Assembly: GCA_946965045.2 (NCBI GenBank)
Contig: OX337233.1
Coordinates: forward strand, 2,480,001-2,544,000
Reading direction: 5' to 3'
DNA: 64,000 bases
Source: Epithemia pelagica
Lineage: Eukaryota > Bacillariophyta > Bacillariophyceae > Surirellales > Surirellaceae
The first letter of the stretch is position 1. Every line of letters begins with the position of its first letter. Position numbers and translations under genes: made by a program. The notes beneath the pieces are model-generated. The model was given only the letters and a program-made list of their open reading frames with translations, had not been told where the DNA came from and ran no database searches. Below are positions 1 to 11,063 of this stretch, in pieces.

Positions 1-328
1 CATAAAGAGCTCGCTTCATGATCAATGTCGAATGTCGATGCTTTTGACACCGCGTGAGATTTTTGTGACGAGACAAGAGTCGTGTGAAAGGATTCCAAAT
101 TTGAATCGTGGTCACGGTCACAGGAAGATGCTAACCGCCAACTGTCACTTGCACGCCGGCATTTCCACCAGCACGAGGAACTACATTGGTGAAAAGGACA
201 GACAAAAAGTGAAATTTTCTGTCTGTGTCCACTTGGGAACCTATGAAGCTGGCACAGACAAAAAACAGCTAAGCAGAGGACACTGATACCGAGGGTTAAA
301 ACCGGAAATCAAAAATTGAACATGGAAA
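1..328. other. left flank of the piggyBac element, no gene seen
   Basis: No supported coding region. An open frame of 84 codons is present, but it has no recognisable domain and no coding context. The stretch ends at the TTAA target site of the neighbouring element. Confidence 0.5.
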
Positions 329-397
329 TTAACGCCATTCGTAATCGAGTAGTAAATACACTACTCCGGTAAAGTCGAGTAGTAAATACACTACTCC
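329..397. repeat. left terminal inverted repeat and twin subterminal palindromes
   Basis: After the terminal repeat (329-344), a 22-bp unit occurs twice, at 346-367 and 376-397, 30 bp apart. Each unit is a palindrome: GAGTAGT, a six-base loop, then ACTACTC. The right end carries related GAGTAGT/ACTACTC sequence, so these are likely transposase-binding sites. Confidence 0.85.
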
Positions 398-1482
398 CAT
401 ATCTTCCTCTCTTTGTATGATACTCATTATTGACGTCATATCATTTTGAACCCTTTATTCTTGTAGATTTTGCCATTTGGAACATTTTGATATATGATAT
501 TGTACACCGATTCCTTCGTTATCGCTCTCGTCGTCTCGTTTGAAAGTTCAACGATTGTCCTCATTTTTGTTGTCTGACTCCAAAGGTCCATGTTTGATTG
601 CTGATTTCTTTCTCCCGAAGTACAATCTAGTGCCAACCTTCTCCATTCTGCTTCGTAACATTACAACGAACTGAAATACAAAAGGCCATGTCGTCAGCTC
701 CTTCCGATTCCATTGAAGATACGCAAACGTCCACAAGCGCCTATTCGCAACCATTGCTTGACTCATCAACCCAAGACAACGAATCAAGCCAAGTGTCATC
801 AGTGCCTGCTCCAGTCCCTACCTAGTAGAGATTCATCAATACACGCTCTAGAAGAGCCACAATTGATTACCAACTGATACCAAGGTTCTCCACGGGTCAG
901 AGAACAAAGGAAACCCAAGGGTTCTATCGTAGGGATAGTCAGGACACTGAAGACGTGATGATATGGTAATGTTAATGATTGTGAGCTTTAGGACTACGGT
1001 GTGTGTGTGGGTGTGCAGGTCTGGTCAGGGTGCATGACTGATATATTCATGGCGCTGACAGGACTGGTATGGTTGGAGTAGACATGGATATTGTGTATTG
1101 GAAGTATATGCACTTGTATATCATATACCAATGCCAACAGCTCTTGCTTTGTCATGATATAGGTAGTTTCCTTGGCGCGTTGCTGTTTGCATTCTTTGAT
1201 TTGTGGGAATAGAGATATGGTCTCGCGTGATCGTGATTCGTGCTTCGGTTACTTAGGCCATTGGGCTAAGTCGTGGAGGTGCGTAGTCGGATGTTGATTG
1301 CGCGCGCTTGAGAATAATGGGCGCGCACGTGTTGGGCCATAATTAATATCCGATCGGTCGCTCATAACGCGTGCATTGCGAGCATGCCTTGGCCGAAATT
1401 AAAAGGTCTGCGAGCATGCCGTCATTCTTTTCTCACTTTTACGAAAATGTCATCGGATGCCATAAAATACTAGCATCAGTCG
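398..1482. other. 5' non-coding part of the piggyBac element
   Basis: About 1.1 kb between the left subterminal repeats and the first transposase-like frame. Short open frames on both strands show no domain. This is the expected place for the transposase promoter and leader. An ATG lies at 1448, but its frame closes after eight codons, so the true transposase start may have been spliced or lost. Confidence 0.5.
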
Positions 1483-3935
1483 ATGAGTTGTAGATTCCAC
1501 CACAACCTAGTTGTTGGTGAGAATTCTGCCACTACCCAACGTTCACGACAACCACCACGACTCCGTTTCTCATATGCAAAGCGAAAGCTGTACGCACCGC
1601 ATACATTTTGGCTTGATCCAACGTACACCGACAGGTTTCAGCAGTCGTTCCCTTCTCGCGACATGAGAACTCCGTTGGTTCTCGAAGGGCAGATTATCGC
1701 TTGTCCCACAACCAAAAATGGCCATATGTACGTGGTTTCATGGGACCAGCGTAATTTCCCCACGCTAAATCCTCAATGGGTGCGCCGCCAGTTCACTTCG
1801 TCGCCTTATATCAAGGAGAAGCTCCAGCAATTTATTGTGGACTTCGACGAAGCAACACTTGCACGGAAAAATGAATCTCAGAGGAATAACGCAACCGCAC
1901 ATCCAGCGACAGTGACAAAGACAGCCACTGCACCTCAACAAGGAAGATAACCACAAGTCCCTCTATAAAGGACCTGATGGACTTCGACCTGGGGTCTCTG
2001 ATAACTTTTCAAATCCTTGGGAATGTTTTCAGTTTGTGGGTGGTCTATCCAGTTCAACGATTGCAAGAATGGCAACGGCCACCAATATGTATTTTGACCA
2101 AAAGATAAAACCAAATCTTTTTTCACGCCGTGGATACTACCATTCCCAACGATGGGAAAATGTCACAATAGAGGAAATGACAAGGTTCCTCGGAATAATT
2201 CTCATGATGTCTCTGCGGCCCGTCGACGGAGGAGGGTATGCCGCACATTTTCAGACATCAAACCGGGTGTACAATGTTGGTGCTGGCCATCCGTTGGTAG
2301 AAATAAAAAACAGCACTGGTTGGGCTTCTCAATACATGAAGCTGGCCAGATTTCGTCAAATAAGGGGCGCCTTCCATTTGGAGGAAGAGTCTAGCAGACG
2401 TGGTGGCGACAAGTGCCACCAGCTACGGAAGTTCATCACATCAATGAACGCGGCGTCGCGAAGAAGCTTCTATGTGCCGTAAGACTTGGCATTTGATGAG
2501 GGTGGGATTGGTTGTCGGTCTAGGTATTGTCCGGTTCGACAATACAATAAAGACAAACCACAGAAGTTCAGAGTGGATTTCTTTATCCTCTCGTCTTCTT
2601 CAACCTACGCAATCCTACACCTCGACGTATATCAAGGGGCCAACGCCACTAATTCTTATATACACCAACAAGCATTGAATCTCCCAACTACAATGAAAGC
2701 GGTAGTCAATGCATGCTACCAGCTTGAGATGCATAAGCTGACGGACGGGTATCGGCATATCTCTAAATAACCGGTACTGTTCTCCGAAGCTCGCTGTGAT
2801 TCTCCGTGACTGACTGAGAATCTTTTCCACTGGTACATGCCGTACCAATAGAGTCGGTTGGGACAAGAACAAGTTGAATCTAAAGAAAGGATCGGACAAT
2901 CGGGGTGCAGTACTTTTGTACCACGATGCTGTAAACGGTCTAGTGTTTGGTCAATGGGTGGATTCAAAAACAGTCAACTTTGTGTCTTCGTTTGAAGACT
3001 CTGGAAGCGGCACTGTATTACGTCAAGTAGGAAGTGAGAAACGTGAACTTACTTGTCCCGTACCCTTGATCCGGTACCAAAATAACATGGGTGGAGTAGA
3101 CAATGGCGACTAAATGCGGTTCCAGTTTGGTGGGTTTGCCAACGTCACCCATTTCAAGAAATGGTATAAAAAAGCAGGCTTGGCGATTCTCGATTGTATG
3201 CTATTGAACAGTTATATAGCATGGAATTTGTCTGCTGGTGACCGGCTGAGGTCACGACGGAGAAAGCTTTCTCGCTACGGGTTCTACACCATCGTCGCCC
3301 AGATGATGTGTAGTTATAGAACCCCCCAAGAAGTGGATCCATTGGCGCGCCGAACAACCAACACCGAACGTCCTGCTCCTTGTGCACATGATCATTATCC
3401 AGTTGCAATCGAGGACAAGAAGCAAGTGGCCTGTGCAGTATGTCTTTTGGAGTATCGGTGGAAAAAAGACACCATGAAAATGGCTGGGATCTACAAAAAT
3501 GTCGGAAGATGCGCCAAGTGTGGGATTTGTGCACACCTTGTTGGTTGTCAGAGTCGAGCCGGTGAAGGGTGGAAGATCCATTCTCTACCTCAATTCAAGA
3601 CTATGACATGCTTTGAGATCGTTCACTGCAGTGAAGGCCAAGAAATCTTTGTAGCTGCGGAAGAGGGAGCCAGGTACACATACACGGTACGAAAAAACCA
3701 CGAGACTGTTGCCAAACTACGAGAGGACCATGGTCTGCAACCAAGTCATAGTCGGAAAAGGTCAGCTGTTGAGTTCCGTATGCAACGACGACAAATAAGA
3801 CAACGTGCAGACGAAGTAGGAGATGATGCAGACGAAGTAGGAGACGATGATAATGCAGACAAGATGGAAGATGTTGTCGAGGACAACAGCAACTCAGAGA
3901 ACAACTCAGATGTGGAAGACACAGAAGAAGTCTAG
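1483..3935 (+). pseudogene. decayed piggyBac transposase
   Basis: Collinear fragments match the piggyBac (DDE_Tnp_1_7) transposase. They include the region around LAFDEGG with the first catalytic Asp (GAT at 2495-2497), a YCSPKLA stretch after the second, and a conserved MGGVDNGD to MRFQFGGF junction. The C-terminus has a Cys-rich segment (CAVCLLEY, CAKCGICAH) and an acidic tail. Breaks seen: a frame change near 1940, TAA at 2480-2482, a frame change near 2765, TGA at 2811-2813 and TAA at 3111-3113. The codon at the expected second catalytic Asp reads AAT (Asn, 2766-2768). The last piece (3114-3935) is open. This copy cannot encode an active enzyme. Family membership is secure from the motifs together with the TTAA ends. 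Confidence 0.9.
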
Positions 3936-4004
3936 CGCAAGATATGGAAGAAAAGAGTATCTTTGCATATAATACTAAATAGTGAATGAATCTGTTTATC
4001 ATAA

Positions 4005-4681
4005 CTACTCCAAAGTGTCGTCAGAGTTCTGGATAAATCCTACGTATGGTTCGTTGTTGTCTTCATTGGGAAAGTTCTGACGGATGAATTCGACCAAACA
4101 AGCAGGGAGTTCAACTCTATTTCCACGGCCAAGAGTACCATGAAGTTTGTTAGACAGGCGGCGATAAAGCTTGTACCGGATCGTACGGTTGGGCTCTCCT
4201 TGCGCCTTCAAGTGAGTAGCAATCTCGTGGAGGTAGGGGAGATGCTGAAAGATCTCACAGGGGTTCATCTGACAGGTGCCACAAACATTCTCCCAGTAGT
4301 AGCCTTCAGTCGTAGACTGCGGTGAGTTCTGGTTTAACTCGAATAGAATGCGTTCAATACTCTCTACGCAAGCATATTTGATAGGCATGTATCGCGTCTC
4401 TGTACACTCCGTAGTTTCGTGGATAACTTCTCCATCCTCGCCAGTAACCATTACTTTTGACTTCTGTAACGTAAATGGAACGAACATTCCACTACGGGTC
4501 GGATCGTCGTCGTTGGGGAGAGTAGCATTGGCGATCTCAATGGACTCGACGAGATCTGTAAAGCAAAAGAAAAATGAGGTGAGGTGTAGGGAGACAAAAG
4601 CAAACGAAACAATGAATTGATCTTGCGTCAAGACAGAATCTCACCTTCCAAGGGGTTACTTTCACTCATGTTGATGTTCAT
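4005..4681 (-). CDS. piggyBac accessory protein with a P2X7-cytoplasmic-domain-like fold (tentative)
   Basis: Two exons on the minus strand: 4681-4645 and 4555-4005, with an 89-nt intron (GTGAGA...TTACAG). Joining them gives an uninterrupted frame of 195 aa starting MNINMSES; a second in-frame ATG lies four codons on. The middle has CGTCQMNPCE, and the C-terminal third has RYKLYRRL, LGRGNRVELPACLVEFIR and FPN...YVGF. That layout recalls the zinc-binding cytoplasmic domain of P2X7 receptors, which also occurs as stand-alone proteins, including transposon-associated ones. This likeness is from memory of the family pattern and is tentative. There are no membrane segments. The gene lies tail to tail with the transposase and is intact although the transposase is broken, suggesting recent selection or a recently mobile element. 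A role in transposition (DNA or transposase binding) is inference. Confidence 0.75.
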
Positions 4682-4836
4682 ATACCTTTATATTGTAAAA
4701 TAGAAACAAAGACAATGCATTGGTACCTTGCAATGAATGGGCCGACCTCTATCGTGATGATTGCAACGCAGATGATAGTGCGACCGACCGAAACCGGACC
4801 GTTTTCAAACCCTGTTAAGGCCGGAGCATTAAATTC

Positions 4837-4926
4837 GAGCATTTTTACTACTCCGATAATATTTATCCGAGTAGTAAATGCAATGCTCCAAATCCCTTAA
4901 AACGTGTTCCTTACGAATGGCGTTAA
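4837..4926. repeat. right subterminal hairpin and terminal inverted repeat
   Basis: 4837-4853 (ending TTACTACTC) and 4869-4888 (starting GAGTAGTAA) form an imperfect inverted repeat sharing the GAGTAGT core with the left end. The terminal repeat TTACGAATGGCGTTAA occupies 4911-4926. Confidence 0.85.
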
Positions 4927-5380
4927 GAAGACCTCTTGAAACTGTTCAATACAGTACACTACTGACCACATTGAAGGCGGAAATCCGCAAGTAAAAGAAT
5001 CTACCTAAGTAGGTAGGTAGAAAAAGTGGTTTGTGGTGGCCTCATATGCGGCAAAGCCAATCTCATATTGAATATTGAATATGAAAGTTTTGGGTTCATA
5101 TTGATCAAAACCTTCATATGAAGGGTTTAAGGATTAAGGAGAGTGGGGTAGCGTGGTAAAGGTTTGCAGAATTTTTCAAGTGCCGAGAGATTAATTCCAG
5201 GGTATTGAAGTCACAAAAATTCATAATAACTTTGACTTTAAACTTGAAGTCGTCTTTTCCGCCCCCCTTTGACTTGATTTTCTCTCGAAAGTCATTTACC
5301 CAGGTACTTGTTCCTCACTTATCCAAGACATCGACTCCTCCTCGTCCTCACACATACACTCACTTAATAACACTATGATT
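4927..5380. other. spacer between piggyBac and the DIRS-like element
   Basis: No gene seen. It holds short simple repeats such as CTACCTAAGTAGGTAGGTAG near 5002-5021 and an AT-rich stretch with repeated TCATAT around 5060-5120. The right edge is only approximate, because the end of the DIRS-like element is not marked by a recognisable repeat. Confidence 0.4.
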
Positions 5381-5777
5381 AAAATACTTGACCAACTCTG
5401 GGGGGGGTAACGGCCCCCCCACCCATATCCTCGAGCGGGATCCGGAATCGCTCCGCAGTCGCATATCTCCAGAATATGTGATACTGCGTTTGCTGTGGGC
5501 GAGTGTGCCTCCGAGCAGAGAGCCCATCTCCTTGTACTCACAAAGTGAGCCCACATCCTCGAAATATCTTCGCAGAGATGCAGATGTCAGCTGCCATGGG
5601 TTGCCATACCCAAGCATCCAACATTGGAGAGAAACTCCCTGGCTCCAAAGACAGGCCAGCTGACGCGCAACAAGCGACCTAGACTGAACCACCGTAGTGA
5701 GTAATCCAGTCGAGTCTTCTTCCCGTTTGGTCGTTCTCTTATCCATTGTCTCATTCATCTCATCCATCCTTCTCTTG
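5381..5777 (-). other. 3' non-coding tail of the DIRS-like element
   Basis: Sequence downstream of the recombinase stop. It contains a run of seven C following a run of seven G (about 5400-5420). The open frames crossing it on both strands show no domain. The element's terminal repeat should lie here, but none could be identified by eye. Confidence 0.35.
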
Positions 5778-7325
5778 TTACAACGACTCCGAAAACTTGA
5801 CTAAGGCCTCGACCGAGGCCTTTGCATCGGAGTACCTCTCAACCATCGTCATCGAGGGCAACACACCTCGCCCCCTCAAATGCTTTTTCCAGCGGTTGTT
5901 CATCTCGATGACATCTCTAGGGATCGCACGGTTCTGAGCCTCTGTAGTGGCACCACGTCTCAACGATCGACGCACACTATAAACCTCCTCGATCTTTGTT
6001 GACTCAACAATCAACTGGGGAAATCGGTGCTGGACTCTTTTCCACAAGGCGTGAAACAACACATCCAGATCACCCACGGACGCTCGCTTGATTTGTCCTT
6101 TCTTCTTGACAATCCGAAACATTGGTCCTGTTGTAATCTTGGCCTCATGCAAGCAACGAATGGCACGTTCCAACCAGAGCCGAACTTCCACTCCCGAGCC
6201 TGTTTTATCGGCCAGTGGATGAATGTAAATTCTAAACGTTCCGTTCGTTTGTTTAAAACGACCAGCCAGCGCCAAAGGTACGTGCGGCTTTCGCTGATAA
6301 TTCAAACCTTCTTCCCAGTATTTCCTCATTAAGCCGACATCAATTTGTGAAATTTCTTCACCTCTCAGTGCCGCCGTGAAGCCCACCACTACCAGTGCCC
6401 CCGTCAATGCCACTTCCTGTTTCCGCAGACCCTGAACTCCACTTTGCCATTCTTCTTCCAGAATTTGGAGACCCGCTAACACTTCCTCCACAGTAACGGC
6501 TTGGTCTGGCATCCAAACATCGCCCATTCGGCGATGACAACCTGCCATAAATCGACGGAACCAATACGAGTTCGTCGAGCTCGCGCTGAAAAATAGTCCT
6601 CCTCTGTCTCCATGAGCCACTGTGGATAATCCACTTCCTCCAGGAAGGGTATGACAAAAGTTGGACACAACTGACCGAATCTTCCGGGCTGTTTCAAACT
6701 GAATCCTTTTTGAATTCTTTCCTTCTCGGAGAGTCTTCATCAAAAGCAAGCAAGCAACATTCAAACCCTGTGAATCCCCTATTGGCACTGGACCTCGATT
6801 CGGCAGTGGATGTGACAATCCAACTGAGTCTGCAATATCCAACAAACCCCGCATCTCTCTCCAATTTTTATCTACCGTTGTTCTCTCTCGAGACCAAAAG
6901 GCATCCAAGTTCGCGCGTCGAATACACAACATCAACAGTCGGTCCTGTTCGCGGTCACTTGGGTATCGTCCATTCATGTTGTAAAAGGAACACTCATCAC
7001 ACTGAAACGGACACATGAGATCGTCACCGACCCGTGCCTCTTGAAATCTCTTTTCATCATCCTCTATTTCCCCATGAAGCTCCGCATCCAACAATGCATC
7101 ATCCAAATCGCCTGCCTCAAAGACTGGAAAGCGATCATGATCCAATTTGCAGTAACACGCCGCATGCCAGATTCCCTGACATACTTTACTCGTGCCCCGT
7201 GAAGCTCCATAATTTGCGCAGCAAATCCCTGACAGGGCCTGTACCGGATGCCCACATTTCTGACAGTTCCCCGTCCACTGAGTCCAATAAGCATTTTGCT
7301 CTTTTGACCTGCCACGGACTTCTGG
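5778..7325 (-). CDS. tyrosine recombinase of the DIRS-like element
   Basis: The reading frame is open from 7325 (just after a TAA) to the stop at 5778, about 515 codons, but holds no ATG before the conserved region. The N-terminus is a Cys/His-rich module (CQKCGHPV, GICCANYG, WHAACYC) followed by CPFQCDECSFYN, probably zinc-binding. The C-terminal half has a tyrosine-recombinase core: AALRGEE (first catalytic Arg), VRRSLRRGATTEA (an Arg-x-x-Arg box), NNRWKK (where His/Trp normally sits) and ERYSD with the likely catalytic Tyr. In this class the enzyme inserts circular cDNA without target duplication. The frame overlaps the shifted 3' end of the RT frame, so it may be made by splicing, re-initiation or frameshifting; the start is unresolved. 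Confidence 0.78.
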   Translation of the reverse strand, partial: PEVRGRSKEQNAYWTQWTGNCQKCGHPVQALSGICCANYGASRGTSKVCQGIWHAACYCKLDHDRFPVFEAGDLDDALLDAELHGEIEDDEKRFQEARVGDDLMCPFQCDECSFYNMNGRYPSDREQDRLLMLCIRRANLDAFWSRERTTVDKNWREMRGLLDIADSVGLSHPLPNRGPVPIGDSQGLNVACLLLMKTLREGKNSKRIQFETARKIRSVVSNFCHTLPGGSGLSTVAHGDRGGLFFSASSTNSYWFRRFMAGCHRRMGDVWMPDQAVTVEEVLAGLQILEEEWQSGVQGLRKQEVALTGALVVVGFTAALRGEEISQIDVGLMRKYWEEGLNYQRKPHVPLALAGRFKQTNGTFRIYIHPLADKTGSGVEVRLWLERAIRCLHEAKITTGPMFRIVKKKGQIKRASVGDLDVLFHALWKRVQHRFPQLIVESTKIEEVYSVRRSLRRGATTEAQNRAIPRDVIEMNNRWKKHLRGRGVLPSMTMVERYSDAKASVEALVKFSESL

Positions 7326-10300
7326 TTAAAAAAGGACAGAGAAAAGCAACAATCAACGGTTCATGTTGAGACTTGTTCCACAATACACTCCCTACTGGTA
7401 TGGAAAACACAAAATCCGCAACCTTGCCCACTTTTTTCGCCAACGATTTGACATCAACGCTGGACAAACAAAAATATGCGCAGTGTGTGTTTGTATGTGG
7501 CGGGCTTCGCAGAGTTGATCGACTGCGACATCAGCAATGGCCGGGGGTGGAACCCAGACAAAATTTCCCTGTTCGAAAGCTTCGTCGAACCAGTCTCTTG
7601 CCTCCAACGTCTTCCAACCTGCAACATTGTGAGCACACGACATCAACCAATCAACCACGCCCTCTTGTCTTTGGACCACTGTCTTGTTCAGGGGGACATA
7701 CAGAAGCATATCACTCCCCGCCATCACACTCGTCATCAAGTCGCCCCTTGACAAGCCATCCGTCCCTTGTGCTATCATCCTAGTACCTGCAACCCAGACA
7801 ACCCGCAAGAATATGCTTCCTCGCATCTCCAAACGTTTGGTACGCAATGCCAGCTCATATAACAATGGCGATGTGGACGTCCCGCGAAAGAAGGCCGACT
7901 CTGCTGTCGAGTTGTCGGTAAACATAAAAACTTCCGTCCCGAAGGGTATCGTCCCATTCTCCACAAGAGCTTCCAGGCGCAAGACCAAGTTATACAATTC
8001 GCGGAAATTCGATGAGCGGGAACCATAATCCCTGGTCCACAGACCGTGCTCTGTTTCAACTTTATGGGATCCATAGATCCATAACGATGAACCAAAACCC
8101 TCTCCTGAGGCATCCCCAAAAACGATCGCCACCTTCGATCCTTTCCTGGGTCTCGCCAGAATTTTAGGCGGAACCGGATCCTGGGCGAGTGTCGCTAACG
8201 CTTCCACATCGCTGTCAAACCGTGGCACCTTCTTCACCTTAGCTGGAGGGGTTGAATCTCGCAAAGTCAATTCGCTGATTCTCTTCCGTCGATCTTTTTC
8301 GGGCAGTCGCCAGCCTTCATCATCTCGATCCGATCGCCAAGATTCCAATGTCAAGTGGATTCCTTTTAAGTACGGGACCATGATGTCGTATGTTAAGGAA
8401 ACATACACCAAAAATCCCCTAATTCGCTCAAGTTCCTTGCGATCGATCGATTCCTCTGACCTCGCCCATTCCACCAATCTATCAATATGCCCACGCGTCT
8501 TGTTCCACCGCTCTTGTGCCACAGTCTTAAACACCTGCCCATCCGCAGTAGTTTCTACGATCGCTCCAGCCCAAGCACCCGGTGTTTTACTTGGATCTCG
8601 ACGTTTCCTTGCTGCATCCTGCAGCCCAAAGTACGATGCGCCCTTTGCCATTTTGCTAGCGGCCTTCCACGCTTCATCTTCCGAAGGAGCTGTTTCCCTC
8701 AAGTCGTCCACATATGGATGCACATCTGCTGCAATATCCCCGTTGGCCCGAATCTTACTAATCCAGGGCAAAGACGGATCGTATTCGGCGTCTCCAGGTA
8801 AGTTTAAGCGCACATCCACCCATCCAAATATGTTGTCAGGATCGCTCTTATCTCCGAATATAATTCTCTTAACTCTTTGAGCGCATTGGGTGGTCTGATA
8901 CGGGGACGTCGTTAAGCCCATCGCACACCGCGTCCAAGCCTCCCACAAACGAGTCTTCCCGAACTTGTCTTGGAGCTCCTCCGGAAACAAGTCCGTGATA
9001 TCGATTCCCGTGTAACACCTAAGATCGGGATGCACCCAAAAATTCAAGAACATTTCCCCGAAGTCGTTGTCCGCCGACCAAGTCTTTCCCTCCATCGAGC
9101 AAAGCATGGCGTTCACGTTACCGAGACCGAACCAAGGAGCAAACAACGAAGCATTCAAGCCACTCTTGGTCCCATCATAGACCATTCGTATATCGTCTTC
9201 CCCTTTCGGGACCGAAAAGAAACTGGTCAACGACTTAATTCCATTGGTCGGAGCGATGTAAGCTTGTTGTCTCACTTTCGACAACTTCTTCTTTTCCTTT
9301 GCTCTGCTTTTTACATCAGGATTTGCCCTTTGTCTGCGCCGATACGCCGGTCGAGGACCTATCCACATTGGAGCCACTCCATCGCGCATTTCGGCTTGCC
9401 ATTCGAGGACGGGCATTCTCCAAAAGAAAGGAGATGACCCGCCATCCCAGTCCCACCAAGATGCCATGGACGCATGTGTCATTGCACTAAGCCCGGCCTG
9501 GATGGTTCTTTCTCGTAAGTCCTCCTCATCGTCCGCAAAACTCTGAGAGCTCCACCAACTCCAGAAATCCACACTCACTGATCTTTTCCAGTATCGCAAC
9601 GCGCCCTTTCTGATGGAATTCAAAGCGCTAACGATCCGATCCCGATCGTCATTTCTTCCAACACTCAAAAGCCGACAGATACGATCGTCCCAAAGGTAAG
9701 TCGGGATCTTCGCGTCGTCGGATTTCGTTGCCTTTAAGTTCCTGTCCTCACGCCGTTCTTCCGTGTTCAACGAGCCACCGCCCTCTTCACTGTCAGGAAT
9801 TGCATACAAAGGAGTATCCTCTTCCGTCATTCGTGCGTCCTGGGCGGACGTCTCATGCACCTCTCGTTCGACGTGAGTTCCCACATCCGTCTCCACCTCT
9901 TGCTTCCTTCCTCTCGACCCTTCTAACTCTTGATCTTCCTTCCATTCCCGCAACGATCTCGCCACCTGAACCCTGCTTTTAAAAGGAACCACGATGTTAT
10001 CCAACCACTCCTCCAATTCACCCTCTGCTCCTTTCTTATGCATCATGGCTGGAAAATCCATAGTCACAGCCAATTCACGCGCCGTCAACCGTCTCTTGAC
10101 CACTCCGGACGAGGCAAACACACTTGGAAGGTTGTGCTCTGCATAACGATCTCGTTTCCAGCACAATTTGCGATTCAGCACAGAGGCTGGATCCCTGGCT
10201 CCCTTCCTCCGTGTCTTGTCCAACTGTGACAGTTTAATCTCACGTCCATGCACTGTGGGATCCACTACTCCTCGCACGGTTGTTTTGCTCAGGCCCCCGT

Positions 10301-11042
10301 CTAAGAAATCGGCCCAACAATCAACGAAACTTGTGGTGGCTTCACCCTCCGTTTCTCTTTCTGCAACATGAATCCATGATATCAAGTCGGTCACTCCTCC
10401 CAACTCCGAGTGACTGATCCTCATGCATGATTTTCGCCATTTGCTGCAAGGGTATTGTCCATCAGCCGGCGGACCAGAACCCTTGCGACCACCTATCCAA
10501 AACACCAAACGAACTCCATCCATTGACCAAACTGGATGATTTGGACTTGGACACAGGCCCCCTTCGAAGAATACCACATCAACTTGCGAACGCTTCAACC
10601 AATCTCTTGGTTCGACAAACAATATGCGTTGCTTCTTGCATCCTCGGTTCTTGGTCAACTTTGAGTCCTGCGGTATTGCCAACTTCTTCCATTCTTCCGC
10701 CCCTGTTTCATCCTCTATCTCCTCAATGTTTGCCACATCAATCCACTCTATTGACTCAAGTGCCGAGACTGCCCAGAACCAAAAGGGGGTCCCCACACTT
10801 GCCAAACCAATCCGCCACTTTCCTTTTCCTACACCCAAACTTGCAATCTTTCTCTCTGCAACCCCCATTGGCGAATGTTCGCTCATGTCGAGATCTACTT
10901 TACGTTTTGCCACTCGCCGATTGTCTACAAGCCTTTCAACATTCATATTCATCTCGCCAATTCGTTGCTCACCAATCAACTTTTCCTCGCCATTTCTTTT
11001 CGCCCTTTTCCTGACATGTTCCATCTTCCCTTCCTTTTCCAT
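7186..11042 (-). pseudogene. reverse transcriptase-RNase H polyprotein of the DIRS-like element (one frame change)
   Basis: The frame opens at ATG 11042 (a GTG lies 12 nt upstream) and runs to a stop at 7392. Past a six-A run (7432-7437), the continuation VADFVFSIPVGSVLW appears in another frame that stays open to 7186, so either a one-base indel or recoding occurs there. Domains: an N-terminal region of about 500 aa that contains RRLTARELAVTMDFP (about residues 320-335), similar to a C5-cytosine methyltransferase motif; RT with FFSVPKGEDDIRMVYDGT and YVDD (near residue 779); and RNase H with VFGDASGEGFG, NFRELY, FTDNSTAES and GTDGLSRGD (about 980-1110). The RNase H is of the DIRS/caulimovirus-like type. 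It starts 21 nt after the Gag-like stop, so downstream re-initiation is plausible. Confidence 0.8.
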
Positions 11043-11063
11043 CTCACAATACACCCGTGACGG

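Larger units (their letters stand above)
329..4926 (+). mobile_element. piggyBac DNA transposon, non-autonomous remnant with an accessory gene
   Basis: The element is bounded by TTAA on both sides (329-332 and 4923-4926). TTAACGCCATTCGTAA at 329-344 is the exact reverse complement of TTACGAATGGCGTTAA at 4911-4926, giving a 16-bp inverted repeat that includes the target site. TTAA duplication is the hallmark of piggyBac elements. Inside are a decayed piggyBac transposase on the plus strand and an intact two-exon gene on the minus strand, arranged tail to tail. Length is 4598 bp. Palindromic subterminal repeats sit just inside both ends. The perfect ends suggest fairly recent movement, perhaps with transposase supplied by another copy. 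Confidence 0.93.
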
